Part shown: positions 25,870 through 33,888 of the stretch, one piece after another | Layout of the letters: each line of letters starts with the position of its first letter | How positions within the stretch are numbered: the stretch's first letter is position 1 | Assembly: GCA_027053355.1 (NCBI GenBank) | Contig: JALUDX010000101.1 | Location: 1-39,395, forward strand | DNA length: 39,395 bases | Direction: 5' to 3' | Source: Anaerolineales bacterium | GTDB taxonomy: Bacteria > Chloroflexota > Anaerolineae > Anaerolineales > DRMV01 | Made by a program: the position numbers and the translations under genes | The notes under the pieces: model-generated | Told to the model about the DNA's origin: nothing | Seen by the model: only the letters and a program-made list of their open reading frames with translations | Database searches by the model: none

Positions 25870-26325
25870 ATGCCCATTCGTTGCGAAATTGTCTCGCAGG
25901 ATCGCATGGTCTGGTCTGGCGAGGCCGACATGGTGGTCGTGCCCGGTGCAGGGGGCGAAATGGGCATCTTGCCCAACCACGCGCCGCTGCTTTCAACCCT
26001 CAGGCCGGGCATCATCAAAGTGGTGCACCAGGGCGAAGAAGAGTATTTCACCGTGACCGGCGGGGTGGTGGAAGTGCGGCCCGAAAAGGTGACCGTGTTG
26101 GCCGACGCGTCGGAGCACGTCAGCGAAATCGACGTCCAACGGGCTGAGGCCGCGCGGCAACGGGCAGAGGAATTGCTCAAACAGGCCCCGCCCACCACAG
26201 CCGAACACCTGGCCGCGCAAGCCGCCCTGCAGCGGGCGCGCATCCGGTTGGAGGCCGCGCGGCGGTTCCGGCCTAAACGAGGCCCGCAGATCCAAAGCGG
26301 CCCCGCGGACGAAGAACAAGGCTGA
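25870..26325 (+). CDS. atpC: F1F0 ATP synthase epsilon subunit
   Basis: A 151-residue epsilon subunit with the beta-sandwich N-domain (RCEIVSQDRMVWSGEADMVVVPGAGGE region, GILPNHAPLL) and a C-terminal helical hairpin (about 88-135) rich in Ala, Arg and Glu. The extra basic and acidic tail beyond the second helix is slightly longer than usual. It couples the gamma shaft to the c ring and can inhibit ATP hydrolysis. GGAGG lies four bases before the ATG. Confidence 0.97.
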   Translation: MPIRCEIVSQDRMVWSGEADMVVVPGAGGEMGILPNHAPLLSTLRPGIIKVVHQGEEEYFTVTGGVVEVRPEKVTVLADASEHVSEIDVQRAEAARQRAEELLKQAPPTTAEHLAAQAALQRARIRLEAARRFRPKRGPQIQSGPADEEQG

Positions 26326-26333
26326 GGTGCCTG

Positions 26334-27341
26334 ATGGCGCTTTTTTCCCGGAACCTGGGCATCGACCTGGGAACCGAGCGGGTGCGGATTGCCGAGGGCG
26401 AACAGGTCTTGCTGGACGAACCCACGCTGGTCGCGGTGGCCGTGGCCGAGCGGCGGATGGTCGCGGCAGGCGAAGAAGCCGCCCAGATGGAAGGCCGCAC
26501 CCCCGACATCTATGAGGTCATCCGCCCCTTGCAAAACGGGGTGGTGGCCTACTACGAGTTGACCGAAAAACTGCTGGGCTTGCTGCTGCGCAAGGCCGGG
26601 GGGGCGTCGTGGCTCTTCCGCCCTAAGGTGATGATCACCGTGCCCTACGGCGTCACCAGCGTAGAACGGCGGGCTGTGCACGAAGCCGCGTTGCAGGCAG
26701 GGAGCAGCGAGGTTTTCCTCATCCCCAACCCCTTGGCCGCGGCCTTGGGCGCCGACCTGCCCGTGGGGAGCCCGGCGGGCAACATGATCGTCAACTTGGG
26801 TGCGGGCACCACCCAGGCCGCGGTGATCGCCATGTATGGCGTGGTGGCCGCAGAAACCCTGCGCGCCGGCGGGCGCGCCTTGGACGAGGCGCTGATCACC
26901 TACGTCCGGCGCAAATACGGCCTGGTGATCGGCCAGCCCACCGCGGAGCAGGCAAAAATCAAAATCGGCGCCGCGGTGCCGTTGGACGAAGAAATGAGCA
27001 CCGAAGTGCAAGGCCAGGATCAGGTCAGCGGCCTGCCGCGCGAAATCACCCTCACCACCAGCGAAATCGTCGAAGCCCTGCAAGAACCCTTGCACCGCAT
27101 GATCGAAAGCGTACGCCTGGTGATGGAAAAAACGCCGCCCGAACTGGTGGTCGACGTGATCGACCGGGGGGTGGCGCTGTGTGGGGGCACCGCGTTGCTC
27201 CGCGGCCTGGATCGGCTGATGACCAAGGAATTAGGGGTGCCCGCGTATCTGGTCGACCAGCCGCAACACGCAGCAGTGTTGGGCGCAGCCCGCGGTTTGG
27301 AACAATTGCCTGTGTTGCGTCGCCATTTGGTCTCCGTCTGA
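26334..27341 (+). CDS. MreB-like actin homologue with altered catalytic positions
   Basis: A 335-residue protein collinear with MreB, the bacterial actin that guides elongation. Phosphate-1 loop GIDLGTE, ITVPYGVTSVERRAVHEAAL, TAEQAKIKIGAA, SGLPREITLT and IDRGVALCGGTALLRGLDRL are all family landmarks. Two acidic positions needed for ATP hydrolysis in MreB seem changed: the Glu of the EEPMAAAIG segment is Asn (IPNPLAAALG) and the Asp of DIGGGT is Asn (VNLGAGT). It could bind nucleotide without efficient turnover. No mreC or mreD follows. It lies 8 bp after atpC and ends at a strong terminator. The usual mreB may exist elsewhere. Confidence 0.88.
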   Translation: MALFSRNLGIDLGTERVRIAEGEQVLLDEPTLVAVAVAERRMVAAGEEAAQMEGRTPDIYEVIRPLQNGVVAYYELTEKLLGLLLRKAGGASWLFRPKVMITVPYGVTSVERRAVHEAALQAGSSEVFLIPNPLAAALGADLPVGSPAGNMIVNLGAGTTQAAVIAMYGVVAAETLRAGGRALDEALITYVRRKYGLVIGQPTAEQAKIKIGAAVPLDEEMSTEVQGQDQVSGLPREITLTTSEIVEALQEPLHRMIESVRLVMEKTPPELVVDVIDRGVALCGGTALLRGLDRLMTKELGVPAYLVDQPQHAAVLGAARGLEQLPVLRRHLVSV

Positions 27342-27366
27342 ACGGCTTGCCTCTTGCAGAAAACCC

Positions 27367-27395
27367 AACCCCCCGCCGACGGCGGGGGGTTCCTT
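27367..27395. terminator. Intrinsic terminator between convergent mreB-like gene and rex
   Basis: AACCCCCCGCC and GGCGGGGGGTT form a perfect 11-bp GC-rich stem with a GAC loop, followed by CCTTTTT. On the other strand the stem is followed by GGGTTTT, so it can also serve rex. Confidence 0.93.
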
Positions 27396-27434
27396 TTTGG
27401 TGGCCTCTATGCCATGGCCGCCAACCCTCACGGC

Positions 27435-28058
27435 CTACGCGAGGTAGTAAGTCATCCGCTGCAGGGGAATCACCGGATCGAGATATTCCACCCGCACGTC
27501 GTCGGGCACGGTGAGATGAATGGGCGCATAATTGAGAATGGCCTTCACCCCTGCGAAGACCAGCAGGTTGGCCACCTCTTGCGCGGCCGCAGCCGGCGTG
27601 GCGATCATCCCGATTTTGATGGCGGCTTCCTGCACCCGCCGCGCCAGCAGGCGCACATCTTCCACCACCAGGTCGCCCGCCTGGGTGCCGATGCGCTCAG
27701 GGTCTTTGTCGAAAGCCATGGCGATGCGGAAGCCGCGGTTGGCAAAGCCCTTGTAACGAGCCAAGGCGTGCCCCAGGTCGCCCACGCCGACCAGCACCAC
27801 ATCCCAAACCCGGTCGATGTGCAAATGGCGGCGCAAAGCCTCGATCAGCGCCGCTATCGGGTAGCCTCGCCCCTGCTTGCCGTATTCGCCAAACATGGAA
27901 AGGTCTTTGCGAATCTGAGCGGCTGAAATGCCCAGACGCTCGCTGAGTTCCTGCGAAGAAATGCACGTCAGCCCCTCTTGTCGGGCGTGCTCCAGGGCAC
28001 GCAGGTAAATGGGCAGGCGGCTGACCACCACGTGGGGAATTTTCTCTCTGCTGCTCAT
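27435..28058 (-). CDS. rex: Redox-sensing transcriptional repressor Rex
   Basis: A 207-residue repressor from the ATG at 28058, which has GAGG upstream; the ORF track used a TTG seven codons earlier. The N-terminal winged helix reads SSQELSERLGISAAQIRKDLSMFGEYGKQGRGY, the Rex hallmark. A Rossmann domain follows with VGVGDLGHAL for NAD(H) binding and a C-terminal swapped helix (DPVIPLQRMTYYL). Rex senses the NADH/NAD+ ratio and represses fermentation and respiration genes when NADH is low. A Rex-operator-like palindrome lies 330 bp upstream, next to a divergent promoter. Confidence 0.96.
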   Translation of the reverse strand: MSSREKIPHVVVSRLPIYLRALEHARQEGLTCISSQELSERLGISAAQIRKDLSMFGEYGKQGRGYPIAALIEALRRHLHIDRVWDVVLVGVGDLGHALARYKGFANRGFRIAMAFDKDPERIGTQAGDLVVEDVRLLARRVQEAAIKIGMIATPAAAAQEVANLLVFAGVKAILNYAPIHLTVPDDVRVEYLDPVIPLQRMTYYLA

Positions 28059-28089
28059 AACCGACCTCGCCAAAGTCAATGAAAAAACG

Positions 28090-28350
28090 ATGACCGCTCA
28101 GCCCCGGCAAGGAGAAACCACAGAGGGTGCAGACTGACGGAAAAACGTGAGGCGGGAGGGGTTGAGGCACTGAGGGCTACCTGGTTACTTAGTGCTTGAT
28201 TGCCTTTCTTGGTGCCCTTGGTCTCTTGGCGTCCTTGGCGCTTTTGGCGCTCTTGGCGCTCTCCTCTGCGCCTCTCGGCGCGCCCTTGGCGACCTAAAAA
28301 TCCGCGGGCCTCCGTGTTAGCCGTGGTCTCCTTGTGGCTGAAGGGTTACG
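28090..28350. repeat. Dispersed intergenic element C
   Basis: This region of the rex upstream gap begins with a diverged GACCGCTCAGCC end and finishes with GGCTGAAGGGTTACG. Inside are AAACCACAGAGG, GTTGAGGCACTGAGGG, GGTTACTT and a run of related CTTGGCGC units, then GGCGACCTAAAAATCCGCGGGCCTCCGTG. It is the same family as elements A and B but more diverged. No gene is believable here. Confidence 0.7.
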
Positions 28351-28373
28351 AAAAAATGATTGGTGTTTATAAT
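28346..28373 (+). promoter_or_regulatory. Sigma70-type promoter upstream of the alpha/beta hydrolase
   Basis: TTACGA (28346-28351) and a perfect TATAAT (28368-28373) are spaced by 16 bp. The -35 box is formed by the end of repeat element C. Transcription would start near 28380, immediately before the Rex-like palindrome. Confidence 0.6.
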
Positions 28374-28390
28374 GTACCATAGAACATCGC

Positions 28391-28410
28391 TTCGTGCAAA
28401 TTCGCACAAA
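28391..28410. promoter_or_regulatory. Candidate Rex operator
   Basis: TTCGTGC, six bases, then GCACAAA form a 20-bp imperfect palindrome (TTnGTGCN6GCACnAA). Known Rex sites are similar in size with TTGTG/CACAA half-sites. It lies between rex and the divergent hydrolase gene, just past the promoter at 28346-28373, a place suited to repression. The assignment is by pattern only. Confidence 0.4.
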
Positions 28411-28478
28411 CGGTTTCTGCGCAGGGCAATTTTGCGCGGGTTGTGTTATCATCCAATGCTGCACAGGAGAGGCCGAGA

Positions 28479-29144
28479 ATGACCGATTTTGTCACCGAAA
28501 CCCTGACCGGCTGGCAGGGGCAACCTTTTGCGCTGAAATGGCGCATTCCCCAGGATGCAGGCGCGGTGGCCGCGCTGATTTTGCCCGGCCTGCGCTACAC
28601 CCCCGACAAGCCGCTGCTTTACTACACCGCCCAGGCGCTGGCTCAGCGCGGGGTGCCCGTGGCCGCGGCGTGGCTCGACTACAGCCAGCCCGCCTTTCAG
28701 GAAGCCGAGCCGCAAACCCGCCTGCAATGGCTGCTGGCCGACGCTGAAGCCGCGCTGCAGGCCGTGCGGCGGCGCCCCGGCGTGAAGCAGGTGCTGCTGG
28801 TGGGGAAGTCCATCGGCACCCTGACCATGGGCGCGCTGTGGGGCGTGGGCGTGTTGGGCGACCTGGCGGCTTCCATCTGGCTGACGCCGCTGCTGGCCTT
28901 CCCCGCGGTGCAGAAAGCCGCCCGCCACGCCGACCGCCCTGCCCTGTTCGTCGCCAGCGAAGCCGACCCCTCCCACAACCCCGAAGGCTGGCAGGCCGTG
29001 GAAGCCAACCCCAACGCCCAAGCCTTGCTGCTGCCCCGCGGCGACCACAGCCTGGAAAACCCCGCCGACCTCGCCGACACCCTCACCCTGCACGCCGACG
29101 TGCTGACCGCGGTCATGCGCTTCTTAGACGACGCCCTCCCCTAA
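28479..29144 (+). CDS. Small alpha/beta hydrolase (serine hydrolase fold)
   Basis: A 221-residue cytoplasmic protein, with the ATG at 28479 preferred over the ORF-track start because AGGAGAGG precedes it. The nucleophile elbow appears as [11 protein letters not shown] (about 105-115), a candidate acid lies in SEADPSHNP and the His in [10 protein letters not shown] near residue 187. This resembles the small hydrolase/dienelactone hydrolase-like families, but the substrate is unknown. It follows the candidate Rex-regulated promoter, so it may respond to redox state. uvrA begins 50 bp downstream after a low-complexity spacer. Confidence 0.8.
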   Translation: MTDFVTETLTGWQGQPFALKWRIPQDAGAVAALILPGLRYTPDKPLLYYTAQALAQRGVPVAAAWLDYSQPAFQEAEPQTRLQWLLADAEAALQAVRRRPGVKQVLLVGKSIGTLTMGALWGVGVLGDLAASIWLTPLLAFPAVQKAARHADRPALFVASEADPSHNPEGWQAVEANPNAQALLLPRGDHSLENPADLADTLTLHADVLTAVMRFLDDALP

Positions 29145-29194
29145 CCCACCTATCCTTCCTAACCTGCCTATCCCCTAACCTGATTCCCCTCACC

Positions 29195-32164
29195 ATGAAA
29201 ACACTGAAGATTATCGGCGCCCGCGTCCACAACCTGAAAAACCTCACCGTCGAAATGCCCCGCGAGAAACTGGTGGTCATCACCGGCCTGTCGGGATCCG
29301 GCAAGTCGTCGTTGGCCTTCGACACTATCTTCGCCGAGGGCCAGCGCCGCTACGTGGAATCCCTTTCCGCCTACGCCCGCCAGTTTTTGGGGCGGATGGA
29401 CAAGCCCGATGTGGACGCCATTGAAGGACTTTCGCCCGCGGTTTCCATTGACCAGAAAGGCGCTTCCCACAACCCTCGCTCCACCGTGGGCACCGTCACC
29501 GAAATTTACGACTACCTGCGCCTGCTGTTTGCCCGCGCGGGTGTGCCACACTGCCCCATCTGCGGGCGGGAAGTCACCCGCCAGTCGGCGCAGGAAATCG
29601 TGGACGCCATCCGCCGCCTGCCCGAAGGCAGCCGGGTGCTCATCCTCGCGCCGGTGGTGCGCGGCCGCAAGGGCACCCACCAAAACGTGCTGGAAGAAAT
29701 CCGCAAGTCGGGCTTTACCCGCGCCCGGGTGGACGGCACGGTTTACGACCTGGAAACCGACGAAATCAGCCTCGACCGCTACAAACAGCACACCATCGAA
29801 GCCGTGGTGGACCGCCTGGTCATCCGCACGCCCGCCGACCCGCAAGAGGAAGCCGACTTCCTCGCCCGCCTGACCGATTCGGTGGAAACCGCGCTCAAGT
29901 TCGGCGACGGCTACCTCACCGTCCACCGCCTGCCTTCCCGCGACGCCGAGGGTGACGAAGGCGAAGACCTGGCCTTTTCCGAGCACCTGGCCTGCCCGGA
30001 GCACGGTGTCAGCGTGCCGGAGTTGGAGCCGCGGCTGTTTTCCTTCAACACGCCCTACGGCGCGTGCCCGGTGTGTCAGGGCTTGGGCTTCACGCAAAAA
30101 ATTGACCCTGAACTGCTCATCCCCGACCCGTCGCTTTCCCTCGCCGAGGGGGCAATTGCAGCGCGGGAATGGACGCCCAACGCCATCCGCGGCGGCTTCT
30201 ATTGGGAGCGGCTGGTGGCGGTCGCCAAAGCCTACGGCATTGACCTGCACAAGCCGGTCAAAGACCTGCCCAAGGAGCAGTTGGACATCATCCTCTACGG
30301 CACGCAGGGCGAGCGGGTGCCGATGAAGAGCCGCCGCAGGCACACCATCCGCTACAAGCAGTTTGAGGGCGTCATTCCTAACCTTGAGCGCCGCTACCGG
30401 GAAACGCCCTCGGAGCACATGCGGGCGCGCATCGAAAGTTTCATGAGCAAAAAGCCCTGCCCGGCGTGCCACGGCGCACGCCTGCGCCCCGAAGCCCTTG
30501 CCGTTACCGTCGCGGGCGTGAACATCGTGGAGGTGACGTCGTGGGCGGTGAGTAGGACGTTGGGGTGGGTGAGGGAATTAGGGGAGCGGGATGCGGGAGA
30601 GGGGACGCGGGAGGAGGAAGGCGGGAAGGAACGCATCCCGCATCCATCCATCCCGCATCCCGCACTTTCCCCCCGCCAATACGCCATCGCCCGCCGCATC
30701 CTTCGCGAACTGGAAGCCCGTCTGGGCTTCATGGTGGACGTTGGCTTGGAATACCTCACCTTGGACCGCGCCGCAAACACCCTTTCCGGCGGCGAGGCGC
30801 AGCGCATCCGCTTAGCCACGCAAATCGGCTCGCGGCTGACCGGCGTGCTCTACGTGCTGGACGAGCCTTCCATCGGCCTGCACCCGCGCGACACCGACCG
30901 TCTGCTGCGCACCCTGAAGGGCTTACGCGACCTCGGCAACACCGTGCTGGTGGTGGAGCACGACCCCGAAACCATCCGCGCCGCCGATTGGGTGGTGGAC
31001 CTCGGCCCCGGCGCGGGCGAGCACGGCGGGCAGGTGGTCGCCGAGGGCACGGTGGACGACATCATCGCCAACCCCAACTCCCTCACCGGCGCGTACCTTT
31101 CGGGCCGGCTGCAGGTGCCCCTGCCCGAAAAGCGCCGCGCGGGCACGGGCGATTTCCTCACCATCGTGGGTGCGCGGGAAAACAACCTCAAGAACATCAC
31201 CGCGCGCATCCCCCTTGGCAAACTGGTGCTCGTGACCGGCGTTTCCGGATCGGGCAAGTCTTCCCTCGTGGTGGAAGTGCTTTACAAAGCCCTCGCCCGC
31301 CATCTCAACAGAGCCCGCACCCACCCCGGCAAGCACGACCGCATCGTAGGGCTGGAGCACCTGGACAAGGTTATCAACATTGACCAGTCGCCCATCGGGC
31401 GCACGCCGCGTTCCAACCCCGGCACCTACACCGGCCTGTTTGACCACATCCGCCAACTTTTCGCCCAATTGCCGGAAAGCAAAATCCGCGGCTACAAGCC
31501 CGGCCGGTTTTCGTTCAACGTCAAAGGCGGGCGGTGCGAGGCGTGTCAGGGGCAGGGGCAACTGCGGATTGAAATGCAGTTCCTGCCCGATGTGTACGTG
31601 CCGTGCGAAGTGTGCCACGGCGCGCGCTTCAACCGCGAAACCCTGCAGGTGCGCTTCAAGGGCTACAGCATCGCCGACGTGCTGGATATGACCGTGGAGC
31701 AGGCGATGGAGGTGTTTGCCGCCTTCCCCGCGATGATGCGCAAGTTGCAGACTTTAGCCGACGTGGGCTTGGGCTACATCCGCATCGGTCAGCCTGCGCC
31801 CACCCTTTCGGGCGGCGAAGCCCAGCGCGTCAAACTGGCGCGGGAACTTTCCAAGCGCCCCACCGGCCACACCCTCTACGTGCTGGACGAGCCCACCGTG
31901 GGCCTGCACGCCGCGGATGTGCACAAACTGATTGAGGTGCTCCAGCGCTTAGTGGATGCGGGCAACACGGTGGTGGTGATTGAGCACAACCTTGACCTCA
32001 TCAAAGTTGCCGACTGGATCATTGACCTCGGCCCGGAAGGCGGCGACCGCGGCGGCGAAATCGTAGCCGAGGGCACGCCCGAGCAAATCTGTCAGGTGGA
32101 AGCCTCGTACACCGGGCGCTACCTGCGGGCGTATGTGCGGGAGAATCATGGGGAGGGTGGGTGA
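29195..32164 (+). CDS. uvrA: UvrABC excinuclease subunit A
   Basis: A 989-residue DNA damage recognition ATPase. The ORF track begins at 28838 in another gene; the natural start is [16 protein letters not shown] at 29195. No ribosome-binding site is visible; a CT-rich low-complexity leader precedes it. Two ABC modules are complete: [10 protein letters not shown] with [12 protein letters not shown] and [15 protein letters not shown], then [11 protein letters not shown] with [12 protein letters not shown] and [15 protein letters not shown]. Zinc-binding cysteines are present ([17 protein letters not shown] and [10 protein letters not shown]). About 25-30 extra residues between the first zinc region and [16 protein letters not shown] derive from an in-frame palindromic repeat (see 30586). 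uvrB and uvrC are not nearby. Confidence 0.98.
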   Translation: MKTLKIIGARVHNLKNLTVEMPREKLVVITGLSGSGKSSLAFDTIFAEGQRRYVESLSAYARQFLGRMDKPDVDAIEGLSPAVSIDQKGASHNPRSTVGTVTEIYDYLRLLFARAGVPHCPICGREVTRQSAQEIVDAIRRLPEGSRVLILAPVVRGRKGTHQNVLEEIRKSGFTRARVDGTVYDLETDEISLDRYKQHTIEAVVDRLVIRTPADPQEEADFLARLTDSVETALKFGDGYLTVHRLPSRDAEGDEGEDLAFSEHLACPEHGVSVPELEPRLFSFNTPYGACPVCQGLGFTQKIDPELLIPDPSLSLAEGAIAAREWTPNAIRGGFYWERLVAVAKAYGIDLHKPVKDLPKEQLDIILYGTQGERVPMKSRRRHTIRYKQFEGVIPNLERRYRETPSEHMRARIESFMSKKPCPACHGARLRPEALAVTVAGVNIVEVTSWAVSRTLGWVRELGERDAGEGTREEEGGKERIPHPSIPHPALSPRQYAIARRILRELEARLGFMVDVGLEYLTLDRAANTLSGGEAQRIRLATQIGSRLTGVLYVLDEPSIGLHPRDTDRLLRTLKGLRDLGNTVLVVEHDPETIRAADWVVDLGPGAGEHGGQVVAEGTVDDIIANPNSLTGAYLSGRLQVPLPEKRRAGTGDFLTIVGARENNLKNITARIPLGKLVLVTGVSGSGKSSLVVEVLYKALARHLNRARTHPGKHDRIVGLEHLDKVINIDQSPIGRTPRSNPGTYTGLFDHIRQLFAQLPESKIRGYKPGRFSFNVKGGRCEACQGQGQLRIEMQFLPDVYVPCEVCHGARFNRETLQVRFKGYSIADVLDMTVEQAMEVFAAFPAMMRKLQTLADVGLGYIRIGQPAPTLSGGEAQRVKLARELSKRPTGHTLYVLDEPTVGLHAADVHKLIEVLQRLVDAGNTVVVIEHNLDLIKVADWIIDLGPEGGDRGGEIVAEGTPEQICQVEASYTGRYLRAYVRENHGEGG
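30586..30663. repeat. Palindromic repeat inserted in frame in uvrA
   Basis: GCGGGATGCGGGA (30586-30598) and its exact reverse complement (30651-30663) bracket 52 bases of purine-rich sequence. It is translated as a charged stretch ([20 protein letters not shown]) and HPSIPHPA. The same GCGGGAT/GATGCGGG words form the repeats directly after the uvrA stop, which suggests one repeat family invaded the gene without breaking the frame. Confidence 0.85.
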
Positions 32165-32327
32165 AGCGGGATTCGGGATGCGGGGTTCGGGATTCGGGAT
32201 TCGGGAGGCGGCTGCTTTTTTCCTAACTCCCTAACCTCCTATCCTCCTTGCCTCGCAAATCCCAAATCGCCAACTGCCAATCGCCATTCATAACTCGCAA
32301 CTCGCAATTCATAATTCACAACCTGCC
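32165..32327. repeat. Low-complexity intergenic repeats between uvrA and the sirtuin gene
   Basis: The spacer has GGGATTCGGGATGCGGGGTTCGG units, then CTAACTCCCTAACCTCC units, then AACTCGCAACTCGCAATTCATAATTCAC units. No promoter, terminator or ribosome site is clear in it. Similar words precede uvrA (29145-29194) and atpD. Confidence 0.85.
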
Positions 32328-33086
32328 ATGTCCACACCCCCTGAACTTCTCCTCCACGCCGCCGAAACCCTCCGCCGCGCCCGGCGGGCAGTGGCCTTTA
32401 CCGGCGCGGGCATCTCGGTGGAAAGCGGCATTCCCCCTTTCCGCGGCCCCAACGGCCTATGGAGCCGCTACGACCCTACCGTGCTTGACCTGAACTACTT
32501 TTTCGCCCACCCTGCCGAATCGTGGGCGGTCATCAAGGAAATCTTCTACGACTTCTTCGGCCAGGCGCAGCCCAACCCGGCGCACCAGGCCTGCGCTCGC
32601 CTGGAAGCCGCCGGTTTCCTGCACGGCGTGATTACCCAAAACATCGACAACCTGCACCAGGAAGCCGGCAGCCGCCGGGTGATCGAATACCACGGCACCA
32701 GCCGCTGGCTGACCTGCACCGCCTGCGGGCACAGGCTGGAAGCCCGCCCCGACCTGCTGCGGGAACTGCCCCCGAAATGCCCCCGCTGCGGCGGCCTGCT
32801 GAAGCCCGATTTCGTCTTCTTTGGGGAAGCCATCCCCGCGGCGGCGCAGCAAGCCGCTTGGGAAGAAACCCGCCGCGCCGACGTCTGGCTGGTGGTGGGC
32901 ACTACGGGCGAAATTTACCCTGCCGCGCTGCTGCCCACCGTGGCGAAAGAGCACGGCGCGACGATTATTGAGGTCAACATTGCCCCTTCCAACTACACCG
33001 CTACCGTGACCGACATCTTCCTGCAGGGCAAAGCCAGCGAAGTGTGCGCCGCGCTGGCCGAGGCCGTGATGCGCGCAAAACCTTAG
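32328..33086 (+). CDS. SIR2 family NAD-dependent protein deacylase
   Basis: A 252-residue sirtuin. NAD-binding and catalytic motifs are intact: FTGAGISVESGIPPFRG (about 21-37), TQNIDNLHQEAG (about 103-114) and the catalytic His in EYHGT. A zinc ribbon is seen as CTAC...CPRC (about 130-150). It removes acetyl or other acyl groups from lysines using NAD+. The ATG has no recognisable ribosome site and follows low-complexity DNA, like uvrA. It is convergent with higA, 33 bp away. Confidence 0.95.
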   Translation: MSTPPELLLHAAETLRRARRAVAFTGAGISVESGIPPFRGPNGLWSRYDPTVLDLNYFFAHPAESWAVIKEIFYDFFGQAQPNPAHQACARLEAAGFLHGVITQNIDNLHQEAGSRRVIEYHGTSRWLTCTACGHRLEARPDLLRELPPKCPRCGGLLKPDFVFFGEAIPAAAQQAAWEETRRADVWLVVGTTGEIYPAALLPTVAKEHGATIIEVNIAPSNYTATVTDIFLQGKASEVCAALAEAVMRAKP

Positions 33087-33119
33087 AAAACCTCCCCCAG
33101 ACGCCCCTGCCGCGAGCGG

Positions 33120-33428
33120 TTACGCCGACGTAGGCGTGTAAGGCCGAATTTGTTCTAAGATAGCGGCTTCTCGCTGATAAGCGCGGTACAGGTCCCAAGC
33201 GTGCTGCAAATTCAGCCAAAACTCAGGCGAGGTGCCGAAATAGCGCGCCAGCCGCAGGGCGGTTTCGGGCGTGATACCCCGCTTCCCCCGCACAATTTCG
33301 TTCACCCGCTGGTAGGGCATGTGCAGGGCGTCGGCCAGCGCCCGCTGGGTGAGCCCCATCGGCTGGAGAAATTCGGCCAGCAAAATTTCGCCCGGATGCG
33401 AAGGTGGTCGGTTGGTTGGAATACGCAT
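33120..33428 (-). CDS. higA: HigA-type antitoxin, HTH transcriptional regulator
   Basis: A 102-residue antitoxin of the HigA family. HPGEILLAEFLQPMGLTQRALADAL and the helix-turn-helix VNEIVRGKRGITPETALRLARYFGTSPEFWLNLQ are the family signature. GGAG lies eight bases before the ATG. It follows the toxin gene by 45 bp, the toxin-first order typical of higBA. It should bind and neutralise HigB and repress the promoter at 33803-33831. Confidence 0.94.
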   Translation of the reverse strand: MRIPTNRPPSHPGEILLAEFLQPMGLTQRALADALHMPYQRVNEIVRGKRGITPETALRLARYFGTSPEFWLNLQHAWDLYRAYQREAAILEQIRPYTPTSA

Positions 33429-33473
33429 GGCGCAAACTCCACAGGGAAACGGTTTACCTCGGCGGCGGAAACG

Positions 33474-33770
33474 TTAGCGATGATAGTCGGTGATTTCCAC
33501 CTCGGTAGGCCCTTCCGGCGTCCAGACAAAGCAAATGCGGTAACGCTCGTTGATGCGGATGCTATACTGGCCTTGGCGGTCGCCGCGCAGGGCTTCAAGC
33601 CGGTTCGCGGGCGGCACCCGCAGATCCTCCAGCCGTGTAGCCGCGTTCAACATATCCAACTTGCGCTGCGCCACAGCCCACAATGCCCGCGGCAACTTGC
33701 GACGGGCAGCCGCAGTGTTGCGGCCATCGAAAATGTCAGCCGTGGCCTGGTCGTGGAACCGCCGAATCAC
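33474..33770 (-). CDS. higB: HigB-type toxin, RelE/ParE superfamily
   Basis: A 98-residue toxin. The basic helical N-terminal half, LEDLRVPPANRLEALRGDRQGQYSIRINERYRICFVW and the final EVEITDYHR match the HigB/RelE-like mRNA interferase fold, which cleaves mRNA at the ribosome. Residues needed for activity (Arg/Tyr pairs near INERYRI and the C-terminal DYH) are kept, so it is probably functional. It starts at GTG with GAGAGG upstream. Confidence 0.93.
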   Translation of the reverse strand: MIRRFHDQATADIFDGRNTAAARRKLPRALWAVAQRKLDMLNAATRLEDLRVPPANRLEALRGDRQGQYSIRINERYRICFVWTPEGPTEVEITDYHR

Positions 33771-33802
33771 TGCATGGCCTCTCGCATCCTCAAGGTATTA
33801 GC

Positions 33803-33831
33803 ATGATAGCACGGAACCCATGCTGCGTCAA
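33803..33831 (-). promoter_or_regulatory. higBA promoter with overlapping inverted repeat
   Basis: On the minus strand TTGACG (33831-33826) and TATCAT (33808-33803) have a 17-bp spacer. AGCATG (33800-33805) and CATGCT (33819-33824) form an inverted repeat across the -10 region, a plausible HigA operator. Confidence 0.7.
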
Positions 33832-33835
33832 CCCA

Positions 33836-33880
33836 CCAGGTAACAGCCAACCGTGTAACCAGCCAACCAACTTCCCCGGA
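33836..33880. repeat. Degenerate octamer repeats upstream of folP
   Basis: On the minus strand the sequence reads as GGTTGGCT, GGTTACAC, GGTTGGCT and a GTTACC remnant, related to the GGTTACTT array near ridA. It fills most of the space between the higB promoter and the folP ribosome site. Confidence 0.55.
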
Positions 33881-33888
33881 GCCTCCCC

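Noticed and set aside
28838-29194. Long N-terminal extension of uvrA in the ORF track
   Set aside because: It is a shadow frame of the alpha/beta hydrolase gene; UvrA homology begins exactly at the ATG at 29195.
29168-30472. 434-residue antisense ORF across uvrA
   Set aside because: Shadow of uvrA; no motifs and no start signal.
33120-33141. Terminator hairpin ACGCC/GGCGT at the higA end
   Set aside because: Only five base pairs, no U-run, and it lies within the coding end of higA.
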